Part shown: piece after piece, positions 60,905-64,000 of the stretch
Numbering within the stretch: the first letter of the stretch is position 1
Layout: each line of letters opens with the position of its first letter
NCBI RefSeq assembly: GCF_030445035.2
Contig: NC_080682.1
Coordinates: forward strand, 34,454,770 to 34,518,769
Source of the DNA: Dasypus novemcinctus
Lineage: Eukaryota > Chordata > Mammalia > Cingulata > Dasypodidae
Reading direction: 5' to 3'
DNA length: 64,000 bases
Program-made: the position numbers and the translations under genes
Notes under the pieces: generated by a model
Told to the model about the DNA's origin: nothing
Database searches by the model: none
Seen by the model: only the letters and a program-made list of their open reading frames with translations

Positions 60905-61280
60905 AATTTTTAATTATTTTTTTATTCTTAAAGAAGCTTTATTTTACATAAATATTACATAAAAAAATATAGGGTGTTCCCATATGCCCACTCCTTCCCC
61001 CTCCCACACTATCCCACATTAACACAACTTTCATTAGTGTGGTACATTTGTTAAAATTGATGAACCCATACTGAAGCATTGCTACTAACCATGGACTGTA
61101 GTTCACATTATAGTTTACATTCTGTCCCACACAATTTTGTAGGTTATGAGAAAATATGTAATGGCATATATCCATTATTGCAATTTCATGCAGGGCAATT
61201 TCCATGTCCCACAAATGCCCCCATGTTATACCTATTCTTTCCTCTCCTGGTCCTCAGAATATCTGTTGGCAACTACCTTT
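60905..61280 (-). repeat. L1 3' UTR, antisense, diverged
   Basis: It runs from a T-rich start through 'ttcccatatgcccac', 'gtggtacatttgttaaaattgatgaa', 'atggactgtagttcacattatagtttacattc' to 'ggtcctcagaatatctgttggcaacta', a diverged reverse copy of the L1 3' UTR family. Confidence 0.6.
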
Positions 61281-61489
61281 ATTTTTAATTTATTGAAATT
61301 TTCTCAGCATTTGTATGAATTTAGAAGTATAAATAAAACAGACACTGAACCCTATTGATTTCTAGCATTGAGTGATTGTGATGGTTATGTTTATAAGAGG
61401 TGATATATGATAACTGAAGAAAAATGATCTGATTTATGCATTCCAGATGAAAAATTCTGTTAACTTTTCTCTGTCTATGCTGTTGACAT

Positions 61490-62283
61490 ACCTATTTCGC
61501 AAATTGTAGACTAAATTTTAAAGACCATTTTGAGCTGGAGATTTTGGATTTGGGTACACAGTAGAGCAAAAAGATGGGGCTTTGGTATTGTGATGGCAGT
61601 CTGGTGTGAGGCACACCATTGGCTGAATGCATCTTCAGGATGGTGGCAATGTTGAACCTATAAGTGGTGAAATGATGAATAATACACTCATCTCATTAAA
61701 GGTGCCAAAGATGAAAAGAAGCAACTGGTTGAGATAAACATCAGAATAGAAGAGATAGAGTAATGAAGAAAACAGATGTTATTGATCGTGTCAATATCAC
61801 ACAAAAAAAGATCATTTTAAGCAGAGCATGTGAATGTAAAGGAACAGGTAACTTCCCATGCCTATGACACAACCACGGGACATGGCAACTGTGTGAAGTT
61901 GAGGGTTGCAAAAGCCTCAAATCAGCCATACGTCATCACAGCTAATAAAAAGGATTCAGTCACTGAAGTGTTATAAAAGGTAAACAATTGTACTATGTAT
62001 CCTAAAAATGACATAGATCTGTCTTTTCAAGTAGGCTTACCAGCATCTTGGAAGCAGTAATGGAAGAATAGCATCTATCAAAAAATGAGAGATGGCTGAG
62101 GAAAAAGAACATGGGGTGTGAAGTTAGGGTTTTAATTTTGGTGATTGCAATTATTCCAATATTCCTTATACTAAATTTTCAGAAATATCAAGAGGACAAG
62201 AACCTTTAATTCTGAGTAATCTGCTTTGGTTGGGAAGGCAAATGTGGCCCCAGCAATTATATGTCTCTCTTCCAGATATATAT
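61490..62283 (-). pseudogene. Olfactory receptor OR5D-like pseudogene
   Basis: Reading the minus strand from about 62283 gives an N-terminal part ending ..IIAGATFAFPTKADYSELKVLVLLIFL, then [12 protein letters not shown] (TM2), VTESFLLAVMTYG (TM3, with TGA close by), and a TM6 part RFNIATILKMHSANGVPHTRLPSQ. These follow the OR5D pseudogene at 38725-39617. The usual start codon is not evident. Several frame changes, a stop after the TM1 region and loss of the TM4-TM5 order show that it is dead. It lies 5.8 kb upstream of the copy-4 OR5L start, close to the 6.2 kb of the other pair. The ends are approximate. Confidence 0.78.
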
Positions 62284-64000
62284 TTTTTGTGTGGATTATG
62301 AAAATCAGTTTTGAAAATAAAATACAAAAAAAAAAAACCATGAGTTGAAAGTGAAGAATGGATAACTAACCCCTGTTTAGAGCATAAGGTGAGGCAAAAT
62401 AACCTCTTTCACAATCCTGATAGGTATTAAGTATTCAAGACTGGAAGCTTTCAGAAATAGCAATCCTAGTTTATTTTACTTTCTTGAGAACAGTAAATCT
62501 TGATTCTGTTAAATGTTCTGAAATGTAATTTTAAGAACTTGTATATTTGGTAATTATTAAATCAAGCAATATGGATGATAACTTGTAACCTAATCCTCAT
62601 GGAAGACATTCTAATCTCACTGAACTTCATGAGTTCTGAAAAGAAAATGAAAGAACTGTATATGTCTTTCTATGCAAATTAATCAAAAGTGAAAGCATCT
62701 AAAGTAATTTCTGTAAGTACATCTAATTTCTAAATAATAATTATGTTTATAGTGTAGTATAATGAAAAATGAACCTTTTTCATATAACTTAAATTGATAC
62801 TTCAAATGGCAGTTTACCACTTTCTCATTCTTCCTCTTTTGACACAGTAAGGCTGACATCAAAGTCAGTGCTACTTTATGTTTTCCAACAAAGAATATCT
62901 GTTTAACTGCCTCATTCTACAGATGAGCAAGTGGAAGTCCAAGGAAGTCATGAATTTCCAAATCACATAAAGATATTAGATAATAAACCTACAACTCCAA
63001 CTCACATCCCTCTACTCCCAGACATGCCCCCATCTCTCTATATGCCAGGCTCATTATTACAGTATGAAATATTAAAATCTTCATTTTATAAAGATCCCAT
63101 TTGAAAATGCCTCATTGTGCTAATTATTTTAATCAAATATATGGCAAACATTAGAATGAAACTTTGGAAATTAGTCCAATGAAATTGTTTAGTCACAGAG
63201 AGGATGTAAAGAGCTGTGTCAAGAAGCATCATAGGGGAATGGAATTTAGAGAAATATCCCCATTCAGAATTAAGTATGCAAAAAATATTAAACTTTGACA
63301 GAGTTACATAACTTTTCTAGGCTTCACAATCTTCTCTCCTTTCAAGGAATAGAATATGCATTATGTACCTTTATTATTTGTTTAAAAGATGGATAAGAAT
63401 CTTCTGGTGTTACCACCATCTATAAACATTTGTGATAAATGTGTTCTTAATACAGAAAGTATGTTGTGAATTCGTATATCGCTGCCTAGCTTACATTAGT
63501 CAAATAAAATATAGGACAACCAATTAAATTTGACTTTCAGATAGATAATGTTTTTTTTTTTGGTGTTAACTGTGTCAAAAATACCATCTGGAATATTCAT
63601 ATTTAAAGTTGTTTTCATTATTCCTTCATATTTCAAATTAAATTCAAGATCTTATATTTTTATTTGCTAAATCTGGCAAGCCTGTGCCCAGTAACTCAGA
63701 ATCTCAGCATCACCCACTCAAAAGATTTGGTCTTTCCTCATGTTAGTGCTGTAAATCCATATGCCACGAATCCCCTTAGTCAGACTCCCTAGAATGAAGA
63801 CCTCCTACTAGACTATCACTTCTGGTAAGGTCATCTCTGTTTCTGAAACCCAAGAGATAAGTTCTAGGTGTTCCAGCACAGAAGGGTTGAAGTTACATGC
63901 AAATATGAAGACTCTCAATACTCCTGTTCTTAAGGTAGCCAAGGATTTAAGAACAAATCAGGAAACAGGCTATTATATACATCAACACTATTACAAAGTT
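62284..64000 (-). repeat. OR5D upstream duplication block, copy B
   Basis: This is the counterpart of 39618-41186, continuous to the right edge of the window. Matching text at 63810-63960 corresponds to 40980-41130. No other gene is seen. Confidence 0.82.

Overview
This window reads as mammalian intergenic DNA from a xenarthran, most likely an armadillo (Dasypus or a close relative). The main evidence is at least eight copies of a tRNA-Ala-derived SINE of the DAS type, in both orientations. Several copies of what looks like one xenarthran L1 3' UTR, and old eutherian repeats (HAL1, MER20, MIR, L2), fit this. There is no bacterial-type gene, CRISPR array or RNA gene that I can support.

The host genes are a minus-strand olfactory receptor (OR) cluster of the OR5L/OR5D type. 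One OR is open from start to stop (31555-32505, OR5L-like, 316 aa). Four are pseudogenes: OR5L-like at 18462-19402 and 54776-55643, and OR5D-like at about 38725-39617 and 61490-62283. The alternation OR5L, OR5D, OR5L, OR5D on one strand resembles the human 11q OR5D/OR5L array as I recall it. The window is built from diverged tandem duplicates of one OR5L-upstream-OR5D unit. Pieces of four upstream regions can be aligned by eye: 1-1430 (its OR would lie about 1.5 kb left of the window), 21286-27500, 32655-36558 plus 46720-49200, and 58200-58820. The second unit has lost about 10 kb, including its OR5D.

Layout. 1-13.5 kb: upstream unit 1, then antisense L1, then a HAL1 split by a younger L1, which is itself split by an old LTR element (7373-11494). 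13.5-18.4 kb: L1 3' end, MER20, MIR, a MaLR-like LTR, and two SINEs, one split by a solo LTR with a clean target duplication. 18.4-27.5 kb: OR5L pseudogene and unit 2, carrying a 1.7-kb L1 insertion with a 5' inversion and extra 3' sequence. 27.5-30.1 kb: nothing recognised. 30.1-49.2 kb: unit 3 with the open OR5L gene and an OR5D pseudogene. 49.3-52.5 kb: an L1 3' end and a compact betaretrovirus-like LTR element. 52.5-64 kb: unit 4 with an OR5L and an OR5D pseudogene.

The most interesting observations are four. The open OR5L gene has histidine in place of the near-invariant DRY arginine, and a pseudogene copy shares it. The L1 at 19553-21270 has twin-priming and possible 3'-transduction structure. 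Paired filled and empty insertion sites between paralogues order the events. An exon-like element on the opposite strand to the ORs recurs in all four upstream units. I did not find evidence for an undescribed multi-gene system.
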